Positions 26,234 to 34,749 of a stretch of 64,000 nucleotides of DNA are shown one piece after another. The stretch comes from Psychroserpens burtonensis DSM 12212 (GTDB lineage Bacteria; Bacteroidota; Bacteroidia; Flavobacteriales; Flavobacteriaceae), in NCBI RefSeq assembly GCF_000425305.1, contig NZ_AUDE01000001.1, forward strand, positions 62,001 to 126,000, written 5' to 3'. Each line of letters begins with the position of its first letter. The first letter of the stretch is position 1. The notes below the pieces were generated by a model. That model was not told where the DNA came from. It did not search any database and saw only the letters and a list, made by a program, of their open reading frames with translations. The position numbers and the translations under genes are program-made.

Positions 26234-27208
26234 ATGAAAAATATAGTGCTGTTAGGCCATGGAGTTGGTGTTAAATTTGTTGTAGATTCTTTATTAAAAA
26301 ACAGTAAAACACATAGAGTTGTTGCGCTTTTTACACATCCATTTAGCGATCACAAAAGGGATCTAGAATTAATTGAAAGTCGAAAAGATATTTATGGTGA
26401 TTATGCCTATAATGTTTTCAATTTAAAAAAGGATTATGATATAGAAGTACACGAATCTGAAAACATTAATAACCCTCAAACTGTTTCAGAAATTAAAGAT
26501 TATAATCCCGCTTACATCATTAGCATAGGATGCAGAAGCATCTTAAAGGCTCCTTTTCTAAATGAATTCCCTCAAAAAATACTAAATATTCACACAACAC
26601 CGTTACCAACATATAGAGGTGCAGCAAGTGATTCTTGGATGATATTAAACAATGAATTGGGTAAAGAAAAGTATGGCTGTATGCATTTTATAGATTCTGG
26701 TATTGATACAGGAGATATCATTGCCAAATCATATTATACAATACCTAAAAAATCATATCCTATTGATGTGTTTAAAGCAAGGATGGACATCTTTCACGAG
26801 ATTATTTTAAAAGGGTTAACTAATCTAGAAAATCCAAGTTTTATTCCTGAAAAACAAGACTCAAGTGCCTCAACAACGTTTCCTAGGTTGTACACACCTG
26901 AAGATGGAAAAATTAACTTTAATGACTATTCAGGAGATGATCTAATTCTATTTATACTTGCTTTTGGCTACCCTTTTGAAGGCGCCTTTTGCTTTTTAGA
27001 AGATCAAAAGATCAATATTTTAGATGCTGAATTCTATAATGACTTTGATTTTCATCCGTTTTCTTATGGATTAATCTTCGGAAAAAACGAAAATAATGAA
27101 TACAAAGTTAGCGTTAAAGGTGGTTATATAATTGTGAAGAAGATTGAAATAAATGGAGAGTTTACAAAACAATCTAAAATATTTAGATTAGGAAAATTTT
27201 TGAAATAA
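26234..27208 (+). CDS. Formyltransferase family protein 1 (putative sugar N-formyltransferase)
   Basis: A 324-residue protein of the methionyl-tRNA formyltransferase fold. The catalytic triad is visible as Asn118 and His120 in LNIHTTPLPTYRG and Asp158 in GIDTGDI. It lacks the full tRNA-binding domain; residues after about 220 resemble the C-terminal barrel. Such enzymes move the formyl group of N10-formyltetrahydrofolate onto amino sugars. In this cluster it is a candidate to replace PseH on the 4-amino intermediate. It starts 93 nt after the aldo/keto reductase and abuts the next gene. Confidence 0.82.
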   Translation: MKNIVLLGHGVGVKFVVDSLLKNSKTHRVVALFTHPFSDHKRDLELIESRKDIYGDYAYNVFNLKKDYDIEVHESENINNPQTVSEIKDYNPAYIISIGCRSILKAPFLNEFPQKILNIHTTPLPTYRGAASDSWMILNNELGKEKYGCMHFIDSGIDTGDIIAKSYYTIPKKSYPIDVFKARMDIFHEIILKGLTNLENPSFIPEKQDSSASTTFPRLYTPEDGKINFNDYSGDDLILFILAFGYPFEGAFCFLEDQKINILDAEFYNDFDFHPFSYGLIFGKNENNEYKVSVKGGYIIVKKIEINGEFTKQSKIFRLGKFLK

Positions 27209-27973
27209 ATGAAAGTAATAGCAGTAACACAGGCAAGATCAGGATCTACTCGTTTACCAAATAAGGTTTTATTAAAGATTGAAGATAAAACACTATTGCA
27301 GATTCATATTGATAGAATAAAACAAGCAGAACAAGTTGATGATATTTTCATTGCAACAACTGTTGAACCAGCAGATGATGTCATTGTTAATCTTGCAGAA
27401 AGTTTGGATGTAAAGTATTATAGAGGAAGCGAAAATGATGTATTAGATAGGTTTTATCAAACCGTAAAAGAGATCCAACCAGATTTTATTGTAAGGCTTA
27501 CTTCAGATTGCCCTTTGATAGACCCAAAGCTTTTAGACGAGGTGATTTCCGAAGCAAAAGAAGAAGATTTAGATTATTATGCCAATATTATTGAAGAACG
27601 TTATCCAGATGGTCAAGACATTGAAGTATTTAAGTTTTCTGCATTAGAAAAAGCGTGGAAAGAAACGACCTTAAAATCTGATAGAGAACACGTGACGCCT
27701 TATATTAGAAATAACTCCTCTTATAAAGGAGGAACACTATTTAAGTCTAATAATCATGGCTTAGACAATAATTATAATCATGTGCGTTTAACAGTAGATG
27801 AGTCTCAGGATTTAGAGGTTATTAGACACCTTATTAAAGACTTAGGTTTTGATAAAGATTGGAAAACTTATGCAGATTACTATTTAGATAACCCTAAAAT
27901 TAAAGAACTTAACAGTAAAATTGTAAGAAACGAAGGGTATCAAAAATCTGTGGATGATGACACAATTGTTTAG
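27209..27973 (+). CDS. pseF: SpsF/PseF-like CMP-nonulosonate cytidylyltransferase
   Basis: A 254-residue nucleotidyltransferase. The N-terminus VTQARSGSTRLPNKVLLKI is the CTP-binding signature in the SpsF form. SENDVLDRF and RLTSDCPLIDP match that branch, and the Asp pair is metal binding. By context it activates the nonulosonic acid with CTP. The symbol is given by role; sequence-wise it is closer to SpsF of Bacillus-type loci than to Campylobacter PseF. It starts directly after the first formyltransferase stop. Confidence 0.8.
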   Translation: MKVIAVTQARSGSTRLPNKVLLKIEDKTLLQIHIDRIKQAEQVDDIFIATTVEPADDVIVNLAESLDVKYYRGSENDVLDRFYQTVKEIQPDFIVRLTSDCPLIDPKLLDEVISEAKEEDLDYYANIIEERYPDGQDIEVFKFSALEKAWKETTLKSDREHVTPYIRNNSSYKGGTLFKSNNHGLDNNYNHVRLTVDESQDLEVIRHLIKDLGFDKDWKTYADYYLDNPKIKELNSKIVRNEGYQKSVDDDTIV

Positions 27974-27997
27974 TTTTAATAAATCAAAAGTTTAAAT

Positions 27998-29233
27998 ATG
28001 AGAAAGATTTTTTTTGTATTATGTTCAATTGTTTTTGCTTGTAGTCCAAACAATGATGATGATACCGAAAACACTATTGAAATTGAGGTGTCTACTATTA
28101 CAGTAGAAGGCGCTACAATTGATTGGACACCTCCTTCAATTTTAGAATCTGCAGCTAGTGTGGTTTATAAAGTTTTATTATTTGGGGACGTGGTGGCAGA
28201 TAATTTAACGATTAGAACATTCACTTTTACAGGTTTAAGTGAAAACGTACTCTATACAGGTTCGGTTTTTTCCTTAGACTCTAATGGGAATGAAACTTTT
28301 TCTGAGTTTAGCTTTACAACTTTACAAAATCCTTTTTTCGACGGAACCTTAACGATAGCAACCCAAGAAGAAGTAGATAATTTTTATTACACTCGTGTTA
28401 AAGAACTCGTTGTTGATGGTGTAGGAATTACAAACTTAGAAGGCCTGCAAACACTTCAAATAGTTGAACAGTATATCACTATTAAAAACACTGCGATTCA
28501 AAATCTAGATGGTTTACAAAATGTTTCAGCAGATCTAAGTGTGCTCTCGCCAGGTAACCTTATTGGTTTACCTAGCTTAAAAATAGAATTTAATAGCCAA
28601 TTAGAAAATATATCTTCTATTTCGGGATTTTCTATTGATGCAAGACATGTGAGTTTAGAAAGCAATACATCATTATCAACCCTAAATGGTTTAGTTTTGG
28701 GAGAAGAATTTAAATCGATTGGTCTTACAGATTTACCACTTTCAGACTTGTCATATTTTAATAGCTTTAATCAAATATTTGGTTTAAGATTAAAAGAACT
28801 GAGTCTAATTACTAATTTGGATGATCTCAATAATCTAGACACTTTAAGATTTTTAACGATAGATAATTGTCAAAACTTGTCTAATTTAAATGGGTTGAGT
28901 AATGTCAATATTATGCGAAATATTCAAATTTTAAATTGTGATCAAATAACAAATCTTAATGGGTTAGAGTTATTAACTAGCTTGGAGCTCATATGGATAG
29001 AATCTTGTGAAAACATGATTAGTTTAGAAGGATTAGACAACCTATTTGAACCAGTGCAAAACGCTCAACTAATTCTAAGAAACAATACTGTTTTAGCTGA
29101 TTTTTGCGCCTTAAAAACTTGGTCACAAAATGTTACTTTTATAGTAACAGTTGGTCCGCTTTTTGACATAATTGGAAACGCATATAATCCTACTTTAAAT
29201 CAAGTTCAATCTGATACTGAATGTTCGCAATAA
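27998..29233 (+). CDS. Surface lipoprotein with fibronectin-like and leucine-rich-repeat-like domains
   Basis: A 411-residue protein. The signal ends at Cys15 (IVFAC), followed by SPNNDDDTEN; the acidic residues right after the lipidated Cys resemble the Bacteroidota signal for export to the outer surface. Residues about 27-110 look like a fibronectin III fold. The rest has recurring NL-x-GL segments (NLEGLQ, NLDGLQ, TLNGL, NLNGL, SLEGLDNL) of receptor-L/LRR type. Such an adhesin-like protein is unexpected among sugar enzymes. It lies 24 nt after the cytidylyltransferase, in the same direction. Function unknown. Confidence 0.75.
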   Translation: MRKIFFVLCSIVFACSPNNDDDTENTIEIEVSTITVEGATIDWTPPSILESAASVVYKVLLFGDVVADNLTIRTFTFTGLSENVLYTGSVFSLDSNGNETFSEFSFTTLQNPFFDGTLTIATQEEVDNFYYTRVKELVVDGVGITNLEGLQTLQIVEQYITIKNTAIQNLDGLQNVSADLSVLSPGNLIGLPSLKIEFNSQLENISSISGFSIDARHVSLESNTSLSTLNGLVLGEEFKSIGLTDLPLSDLSYFNSFNQIFGLRLKELSLITNLDDLNNLDTLRFLTIDNCQNLSNLNGLSNVNIMRNIQILNCDQITNLNGLELLTSLELIWIESCENMISLEGLDNLFEPVQNAQLILRNNTVLADFCALKTWSQNVTFIVTVGPLFDIIGNAYNPTLNQVQSDTECSQ

Positions 29234-29273
29234 TTAAGTGAACGATAAATTTTCAAAATAACAAAATAACAAA

Positions 29274-30587
29274 ATGACTAATAGAACAGGACAAGACCTA
29301 TATAATAAAGCAAAAACATTAATTCCTGGAGGAACCATGTTGTTATCTAAACGACCAGAAATGTTTCTACCAGACAACTGGCCATCTTACTTTTCAAAAG
29401 CAAAAGGCTGTAAAGTCTGGGATCTTGATGGTAAAGAATATACCGATATGTGTATCATGGGTATTGGTACAAATACCTTGGGTTATGGAAATGATGAGGT
29501 AGATAATGCTGTTATGGAGACTGTGAAAAAAGGGAATATGAGTACCTTTAATTGTCCAGAAGAAGTAGCATTAGCAGAAAAACTAGTTGAGCTAAATCCT
29601 TGGGCAGATATGGTGAGGTTTGCTAGAAGTGGTGGAGAAGCAAACTCTATTGCTATAAGAATTGCTAGAGCAGCATCTGGAAAAGATAAAGTTGCTATTT
29701 GTGGCTATCATGGATGGCATGATTGGTACTTATCTGCAAACCATAATAATGGAGATGGATTAACAGGACATTTATTACCTGGTTTAAGTCCTAATGGAGT
29801 ACCAAAAAATTTAAAAGACTCCGTATACCCTTTTAATTATAATAATTATGAAGAGCTTTTGTCTATTATTGATACTAATGATATTGGTGTGATTAAAATG
29901 GAAGTGGTAAGAAATTTTGGTCCAGAAGATAACTTTTTACAGAAAGTTAGAGACTTAGCAACTCAACGAAATATTGTATTAATTTTTGATGAATGCACGT
30001 CTGGATTTAGAGAAACTTACGGAGGGATTTACAAGAAATATGGCGTTGAACCAGATATGGCTATGTATGGCAAAACCATTGGTAATGGTTATGCGTTAAC
30101 CGCTGTAGTTGGAAAAAAATCTGTTATGGAAGCAGCACAGACCTCTTTCATTAGTAGTACCTTTTGGACCGAGAGAATAGGGCCTACTGCTGCATTAAAA
30201 ACCATAGAGGTCATGCATAAAATGAAATCATGGGATATCATTACTGCTCAAGGAAAAAAAATGCAAAGTCAATGGAAATCTTTGGCTGAAACACACAATA
30301 TAGACATTGCTATATCTGGTCTGCCTGCGCTAAGCACTTATAGCTTTAAAAGCGATAATGCCATGGCTTACAAAACACTTGTAGCTCAAGAAATGCTTAA
30401 AAAAGGTTTTTTGGCAAGTACAAATTTCTATGCATGTACTGAGCATAAAGACGAAAATATCGCTGATTATTTTGATGCTTTAGATGGTGTCTACAAGACG
30501 ATTTCAGATTGCGAACAAGGTCACAAAAACATTCATGACTTGTTAGACGGACCTATATGTCATTCTGGATTTAAGCGACTAAATTAA
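29274..30587 (+). CDS. Class III (glutamate-1-semialdehyde-aminomutase-like) aminotransferase
   Basis: A 437-residue PLP enzyme of fold-type I class III. FARSGGEANSIAIRIARA (phosphate binding), IFDECTSGFRE and the PLP lysine Lys267 in MAMYGKTIGNGY are present. Despite the hemL-like appearance, its place between the cytidylyltransferase and pseG points to a sugar aminotransferase. It may aminate an extra position of the nonulosonate, with the aldo/keto reductase supplying a keto group. It overlaps pseG by one base. Confidence 0.82.
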   Translation: MTNRTGQDLYNKAKTLIPGGTMLLSKRPEMFLPDNWPSYFSKAKGCKVWDLDGKEYTDMCIMGIGTNTLGYGNDEVDNAVMETVKKGNMSTFNCPEEVALAEKLVELNPWADMVRFARSGGEANSIAIRIARAASGKDKVAICGYHGWHDWYLSANHNNGDGLTGHLLPGLSPNGVPKNLKDSVYPFNYNNYEELLSIIDTNDIGVIKMEVVRNFGPEDNFLQKVRDLATQRNIVLIFDECTSGFRETYGGIYKKYGVEPDMAMYGKTIGNGYALTAVVGKKSVMEAAQTSFISSTFWTERIGPTAALKTIEVMHKMKSWDIITAQGKKMQSQWKSLAETHNIDIAISGLPALSTYSFKSDNAMAYKTLVAQEMLKKGFLASTNFYACTEHKDENIADYFDALDGVYKTISDCEQGHKNIHDLLDGPICHSGFKRLN

Positions 30588-31600
30588 TGACTAAAACGAT
30601 TCTCTTTAGAGCCGATGGAAATGCAACTACAGGTTTGGGGCATTTATATCGATTATTCAGTTTAGTTGAAATGGTAAAAGACCATTTTGATTTTGTGTTT
30701 CTAACCAAAGAAGAATCCACATTAGAAGTTATTCCAAAAGACTATCAAGTTTCAAAGATACCAGAGCATCTTTCAATTGAAAAAGAACCAGATTGGATTA
30801 ACACTCATTTCCCTGCTCAATCTTATAGTATTATTGCAGATGGCTATCACTTTGATTCCGTTTACCAAGAAGCTATCAAGCAGTATGGGTTTAATTTGAT
30901 ATATATCGATGATTTGGCTAATGAAAAAATGTATGCAGACATTGTTATTAACCATTCACCATATTTAAAAACATCAGATTACCATAAGCAATCGTATACA
31001 CAATTGGCATTAGGAACATCATATGCATTATTAAGGCCAGCCTTTTTAAAAGCTGCTCAGCATGAAAGAAAAGTAAACAGTATTGATACCGCTTTTGTGT
31101 GTTTTGGTGGTGCAGACCCTTTCAATCTCACAATCAAAGCTGTTAAAGCATTACTCGCTTTAGAAGATATAAAGCATATACATGTGGTTTTAGGAGGAGC
31201 TTACAAACATCATGGGCTTTTAGAGTTGACAGAAAAACACTCAAATGTATTAACTATTCATAGAAATTTATCTGAACAGGAGTTGGTTACGATAATGCAA
31301 TTATCGCAAATTGCCATTGCGCCTGCAAGCACTATTTTGTATGAATTATGTTGTATTAACATGCCTATTTTTAGTGGGTTTTATGTGGATAATCAAGAAC
31401 TTATTTACAAAGGGTTTTTAGGAAGAGGAGCTATCTATAATGGTGGTAATATGAAAGATTATTCGCAATCTGATTTTGAATTTCGTATTAAGCACATTTT
31501 AGGGAAAAATAATCATGATGTCATTATGAAGTCACAAAGTATGTTGTTTGATGATAGGATAAAGGCAAGACACATTGACTTAATCAAACAAATATGTTGA
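30587..31600 (+). CDS. pseG: UDP-2,4-diacylamido-2,4,6-trideoxy-beta-L-altropyranose hydrolase
   Basis: A 337-residue GT-B-like hydrolase that releases UDP from the altrosamine intermediate. RADGNATTGLGHLYR carries the catalytic His19, and FVCFGGADP and the C-terminal IAIAPASTILYELCCINMP are the nucleotide-binding segments. It overlaps both neighbours (1 and 7 nt). Confidence 0.9.
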   Translation: MTKTILFRADGNATTGLGHLYRLFSLVEMVKDHFDFVFLTKEESTLEVIPKDYQVSKIPEHLSIEKEPDWINTHFPAQSYSIIADGYHFDSVYQEAIKQYGFNLIYIDDLANEKMYADIVINHSPYLKTSDYHKQSYTQLALGTSYALLRPAFLKAAQHERKVNSIDTAFVCFGGADPFNLTIKAVKALLALEDIKHIHVVLGGAYKHHGLLELTEKHSNVLTIHRNLSEQELVTIMQLSQIAIAPASTILYELCCINMPIFSGFYVDNQELIYKGFLGRGAIYNGGNMKDYSQSDFEFRIKHILGKNNHDVIMKSQSMLFDDRIKARHIDLIKQIC

Positions 31601-32478
31601 AAATAGCAGTATTATGTAGTGGAGGATTGGGCTTTGATACTTTAAAAAAAATCATGCCTGAATATCACATTTTGTGTGTGTTAACAGATAGTAATTCTAA
31701 GACTATTATCGAATTTGCTAAAACTAATGATATTCCTTTATTTTCAGGCAATCCTAGAAAGAAAAAAGGGTTTGAGTTTATTAAGGCTTTTGATATTGAT
31801 GTTATAGCTTCAATAAATTATTTATTTTTAATTGAAGAAGATATCATCAACCATTCTAAACAGCTAACGTTTAATATTCATGGTTCTCTTCTTCCGAAGT
31901 ATAGGGGAAGAACACCTCATGTTTGGGCAATTATTAATGATGAAAAAGAAGCAGGAATTACTGCCCATGTGATTGATGCTGGTTGTGATACAGGTAAAAT
32001 AATACATCAGATAAAAGTTCCAATCGAAGATGAAGATACTGGAGCAGATATGCTTAATAAATATGCTGATGAGTATTTTCCGATGGTAAAACAAGTACTA
32101 CATAATTTAGAATATAATCAATTAGATTTAAAGATTCAGAATGACTCTTTTGCTACTTACTTCGGAAAAAGAACATCAGAGGATGGTGCTATAAACTGGA
32201 ATTGGACCAAAGAAAAAATAAGAAATTGGATAAGAGCTCAAGCTCACCCATATCCTGGCGCATTCACCTTTTACGACGGTGAGAAAATTATTATTGATAA
32301 GGTTTCTTTTACTGATGAGTTGATCTCTAAAAAACAACTTAATGGACAAATCATCAGTAAAATAAATTTAACACCAATAATTAAGACGTCAAATGGAGCT
32401 ATCAAGTTAGATACTATACGAACAGAAAATTGTATTTTTGAATTAGGAAAAGCGTTTGATAATGAAAATAGGAAATAA
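31594..32478 (+). CDS. Formyltransferase family protein 2 (putative sugar N-formyltransferase)
   Basis: A 294-residue second formyltransferase-fold protein, only distantly similar to the one at 26234. The triad is Asn94 and His96 in NIHGSLLPKYRGRTPHVW, with Asp132 in GCDTGKI. The C-terminal part (RAQAHPYPGAFTFYDG) is the ArnA/Fmt-like barrel. It is wedged between pseG and pseI with overlaps on both sides (7 and 17 nt), so it is an integral part of the pathway. It may formylate the C4 amine instead of PseH, or a second amine. Confidence 0.82.
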   Translation: MLKIAVLCSGGLGFDTLKKIMPEYHILCVLTDSNSKTIIEFAKTNDIPLFSGNPRKKKGFEFIKAFDIDVIASINYLFLIEEDIINHSKQLTFNIHGSLLPKYRGRTPHVWAIINDEKEAGITAHVIDAGCDTGKIIHQIKVPIEDEDTGADMLNKYADEYFPMVKQVLHNLEYNQLDLKIQNDSFATYFGKRTSEDGAINWNWTKEKIRNWIRAQAHPYPGAFTFYDGEKIIIDKVSFTDELISKKQLNGQIISKINLTPIIKTSNGAIKLDTIRTENCIFELGKAFDNENRK

Positions 32479-33502
32479 AACTATAGGCGGTAAGAACCCT
32501 TGCTTTATTATAGCAGAACTCTCTGCAAATCATAATGGAAATCTCGATGTAGCAATAGAAACGATAAGAGCTGCAAAAAGAACTGGAGCAGATGCTATTA
32601 AATTGCAGACTTACACACCAGATACATTAACCATTAATTGCGACAATGAACATTTTCGTATAGAAGGTGGAACACTTTGGGATGGAAAGACCTTATATGA
32701 ACTTTATGGTGAAGCTTATACTCCTTGGGAGTGGCATGAGCAATTGTTTAAGGTTGCCGAAGAGGAAGGGCTAATATGCTTTTCGTCACCTTTTGATTTT
32801 ACAGCTGTAGATTTTTTAGAGAAATTAAATGTTCCAGCTTATAAAATTGCTTCATTTGAAATACAAGACATTCCACTAATTGCATATGCAGCATCTAAAG
32901 GCAAACCTATAATCATGTCTACGGGTATAGCTGAAGAAGAAGATATAAAATTAGCTGTTGAGACTTGTAGAAAAGAGGGAAATAATGATATTATATTATT
33001 AAAATGCACATCATCATACCCCGCTCCTCTAGAATTAGCAAATTTAAAAACGATTCCTGATTTAAAATCTCGTTTTGGTGTTGAGGTTGGTTTTAGTGAT
33101 CATACTTATGGTAGTTTAGCTCCAACAATAGCCACCTCATTAGGTGCTAAAGTAATTGAAAAACATTTTATTTTAGATAAAAGTATTGGAGGCCCAGATG
33201 CAGATTTTTCTTTGGACGTTGCAGAATTCACTGAAATGGTGAATCGTGTTAGAGATACTGAAAAACTACTTGGAACCGTATCTTACGATCTTGCTGAAAA
33301 AGTAAAGAAGAACAGAAAATTTGCTAGGTCTTTATTTATTGTAGAAGATGTAAGAAAAGGAGATAAATTAACCTCCGAAAATATAAGATCAATAAGACCG
33401 GGATATGGATTACATCCTAAATTCTTAAATCAAATTTTAGGATCTACATTTTCAAAGGAGATAAAAAAGGGGACACCACTTAGTCAAGAGGATTTTATAT
33501 AG
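32462..33502 (+). CDS. pseI: Pseudaminic acid synthase
   Basis: A 346-residue NeuB-family enzyme that condenses the 6-deoxy-altrose derivative with phosphoenolpyruvate. CFIIAELSANHNGNLDVA, KLQTYTPDT, LKCTSSYPAP and GFSDHTYG are the barrel motifs. The C-terminal SAF/antifreeze-like domain begins near 285 (FARSLFIVEDVRKGDKL). PseI, NeuB and LegI are alike; PseI is chosen because PseB, PseC and PseG are next to it. The ATG at 32462 lies inside the end of the formyltransferase gene. Confidence 0.92.
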   Translation: MKIGNKTIGGKNPCFIIAELSANHNGNLDVAIETIRAAKRTGADAIKLQTYTPDTLTINCDNEHFRIEGGTLWDGKTLYELYGEAYTPWEWHEQLFKVAEEEGLICFSSPFDFTAVDFLEKLNVPAYKIASFEIQDIPLIAYAASKGKPIIMSTGIAEEEDIKLAVETCRKEGNNDIILLKCTSSYPAPLELANLKTIPDLKSRFGVEVGFSDHTYGSLAPTIATSLGAKVIEKHFILDKSIGGPDADFSLDVAEFTEMVNRVRDTEKLLGTVSYDLAEKVKKNRKFARSLFIVEDVRKGDKLTSENIRSIRPGYGLHPKFLNQILGSTFSKEIKKGTPLSQEDFI

Positions 33503-33504
33503 TT

Positions 33505-34749
33505 ATGCAGAAAAAGATGCTGGCATTGTTCCTTAGAGGATCCTCAATGGGATCAAAGTTCCTATTGATTATTGCCTTGTCTAAATCTCTTACTACTGAG
33601 GATTATGGCGTTTTGAGTATGGTTCTCACAACATTAACTTTTTTAATGTTTTTTTTAGGTTTAGATTTTTATAATTTTTCTCATCGCGAGATAATTGAAA
33701 ATGACAGCCTAAAAGTAAAATTTTTAGTAAACCAGTTCTGGTTTCATTTGATTTGCTATGTTGTTTACATTCCAATAATCTACATCATTTTTATTAATGA
33801 TATTATTCCGTTAAGCTATATTATACCTTTCTACTTATTGCTAGTTTTAGAGCATTTTGGACAAGAGCTTTTTAGGTTTTTCAACCTTTTTAATAAACCT
33901 AATCAGGCCAATTTAATATTACTCATAAGAACAGGCTTATGGATTGCTATTATGGTAATAGTAGAGTATTTTATATTAGAAAGACCCATAACGATAGAGC
34001 ATGTATTATACTACTGGATTGCAGGTTCTTTTCTGGCGGTTTTGTATAGTCTCATCTATGTGTTTATAATTGGAAGCACAGATTTTAAAACTATCAATTG
34101 GTTTTCAATTGACAAAAAGTGGATCAAAACAGGAATCAGAATTAGCCTTCCTTTCTTTTTTGGAACTATAGCTTATAAAATAATTGAATATTCTGATCGT
34201 TATATGATTGACTGGTTCTTAGATAAATCGGCAGTTGGGATCTATTCATTTTACGCAAATTTTGCAAACATTATCAATATTATTGTTAGTACAATCACAA
34301 TAACCCTAATAGTCCCTAACCTATTAAGAGCTATAAGTGCAAAAGAGCCAATTGAAATTGAAAAGCAAATTTCTAAATTTTTTAAGGAACTTTGGGTAAC
34401 AACCTTAGGGGTAAGTGTAATTGTGGTTTTTTTAATCTTCCCCGTTTTAAGTTGGCAAGATAAGCCAGAGTTTAAAGCTGAAATTGTAGTCTATTTTGTT
34501 ATTCTAATTGCTAACATTGCATTTAATATGTCTTTGTTTTATCACTTTTTATTGTATGCTTATAAGAAAGATAATTCCATTCTAAAACCTACTATTTATG
34601 CCTCATTAGCGAATATTGTATTAAATTTGATTTTTATACCTAAATTTGGTCTTATAGCTGCTGCTTTATCTACTCTTTTAAGTTTTCTATTAATACTTAT
34701 TTTAAAGAGAAAATATTGGCTTGACTTTAATAGTAAAGATATTGAATAA
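33505..34749 (+). CDS. wzx: Wzx-type polysaccharide flippase
   Basis: A 414-residue integral membrane protein with about 11-12 helices. The N-terminus, RGSSMGSKFLLIIALSKSLTTEDYG, is typical of the MOP/polysaccharide-transport superfamily. It would flip the undecaprenyl-linked repeat unit across the inner membrane. It starts 2 nt after pseI, so nonulosonate synthesis and export of the repeat unit are coupled. The next gene starts inside its 3' end. Confidence 0.85.
   Translation: MQKKMLALFLRGSSMGSKFLLIIALSKSLTTEDYGVLSMVLTTLTFLMFFLGLDFYNFSHREIIENDSLKVKFLVNQFWFHLICYVVYIPIIYIIFINDIIPLSYIIPFYLLLVLEHFGQELFRFFNLFNKPNQANLILLIRTGLWIAIMVIVEYFILERPITIEHVLYYWIAGSFLAVLYSLIYVFIIGSTDFKTINWFSIDKKWIKTGIRISLPFFFGTIAYKIIEYSDRYMIDWFLDKSAVGIYSFYANFANIINIIVSTITITLIVPNLLRAISAKEPIEIEKQISKFFKELWVTTLGVSVIVVFLIFPVLSWQDKPEFKAEIVVYFVILIANIAFNMSLFYHFLLYAYKKDNSILKPTIYASLANIVLNLIFIPKFGLIAAALSTLLSFLLILILKRKYWLDFNSKDIE

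Noticed and set aside
27689-27694. CACGTG core as another parS site
   Set aside because: The flanks (GAA before, ACG after) do not match the parS arms. The same applies to the CACGTG at 3432.
29274-30587. Haem biosynthesis enzyme HemL
   Set aside because: The fold is the same, but the gene is embedded in the nonulosonate operon between the cytidylyltransferase and pseG, so a sugar aminotransferase is more likely.
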